Origin: Microvirga zambiensis WSM3693
GTDB lineage: Bacteria; Pseudomonadota; Alphaproteobacteria; Rhizobiales; Beijerinckiaceae
Assembly: GCF_016735695.1 (NCBI RefSeq)
Contig: NZ_JAERQD010000014.1
Span: 1-64,000 of the forward strand
Length of the DNA: 64,000 bases
Direction of reading: 5' to 3'
The position numbers were made by a program, and so were the translations under genes. Below the pieces are notes generated by a model. The model worked only from the letters and a program-made list of their open reading frames with translations, was not told the origin of the DNA and did not search any database. Shown here one piece after another: positions 63,671 through 64,000 of this stretch (positions within the stretch are counted from its first letter, which is position 1; each line of letters starts with the position of its first letter).

Positions 63671-64000
63671 GGTGTCGTCCTCCAAAAGAGAAGCGGACGC
63701 AAACACGCTGCCAGGATCCTGTTGCGAACGGAAAATGTCGGTCAGTCAGCCGTGGCCGGAACTGTCCTCACCGACTGGCCGCATCGCGATCATGCATAAA
63801 AGGCGAGGCAGTCGAACTCGTCGCCCGCTGATCCGATGAACGGCAATACCCTGCGCATGCAGGCAGTGCAATTATTCAAGCAGGACTTGTCCCCGCTAGT
63901 TTAGCGGCCTCGCACCGCTTCGCCGAAGGACAGGTAATTCGGGATTCGTTGGCGATGATGGACTTCCACGACCGAAACTAGAACGTTTATCCGCTCCTGC
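63671..64000. other. Region at the window edge without a supported gene
   Basis: No convincing reading frame. A 15-base palindrome CCGCTAGTTTAGCGG (63893-63907) contains CTAGTTTAG, one base different from the EPS motif. Confidence 0.45.

Overview
The window looks like chromosomal DNA of a GC-rich alphaproteobacterium of the Rhizobiales (Hyphomicrobiales). The evidence is the full rhizobial-type dcw order (mraZ to ftsZ, then lpxC, bamD, recN), rnpB next to mraZ, an ExoF/ExoP/ExoQ/ExoY-type exopolysaccharide (EPS) set, and many short palindromic repeats of the kind scattered through Rhizobiales genomes. A Methylobacteriaceae-like genus such as Microvirga would fit, but I cannot settle the genus from sequence alone.

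Layout. (1) 1-6244, accessory: palindromic repeats, a MarR regulator with an apparently leaderless promoter overlapped by a palindrome, DUF1428, VOC and DUF899 genes, an OmpR-type two-component pair opposite a histidine-rich exported peptide, an orphan terminator and a small K+-channel-like protein. (2) 6288-29338, minus strand: recN, bamD, lpxC, ftsZ, ftsA, ftsQ, ddl, murB, murC, murG, ftsW, murD, mraY, murF, murE, ftsI, ftsL, rsmH, mraZ. Nine junctions are 4-base start/stop overlaps. The run is broken on both sides of murB, where palindromic repeats sit. Direct TGGG repeats, the likely MraZ operator, lie upstream of mraZ. (3) 29651-37428: rnpB, a lytic transglycosylase, a glycine-zipper lipoprotein, a TerB/DnaJ protein, an AmpD-like amidase and a MacA/MacB-type exporter with separate ATPase and permease. 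(4) 37468-63313: an EPS locus with an AT3-SGNH acyltransferase, two paralogous parallel beta-helix proteins (one with an RTX tail), ExoF-, ExoP-, ExoQ- and ExoY-like proteins, an unexpected ParB-fold protein, five glycosyltransferases and a carrier-protein acylation module.

The most interesting part is 56196-62357. One minus-strand operon encodes a free-standing acyl carrier protein, a free-standing adenylation enzyme and an acyl-CoA-dehydrogenase-like flavoprotein. Divergent to it is a fusion of an MBOAT membrane acyltransferase with an SGNH domain. The first three match the L-prolyl to pyrrole-2-carboxyl carrier-protein module of pyoluteorin, prodigiosin and clorobiocin pathways. The fusion resembles DltB plus DltD. 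The adenylation pocket residues fit the proline (PltF-type) pattern better than the D-alanine (DltA) pattern, and the dehydrogenase has Glu at residue 244 and Ser where most acyl-CoA dehydrogenases carry the catalytic Glu. My hypothesis is a Dlt-like system that decorates the exported polysaccharide with a prolyl or pyrrole-2-carboxyl group.

Intergenic regions of the EPS locus share a 9-base palindrome (CTAAATTAG or close variants), a candidate shared operator. I see no flippase, type I secretion system, rRNA, tRNA, CRISPR array or intact insertion sequence in the window.
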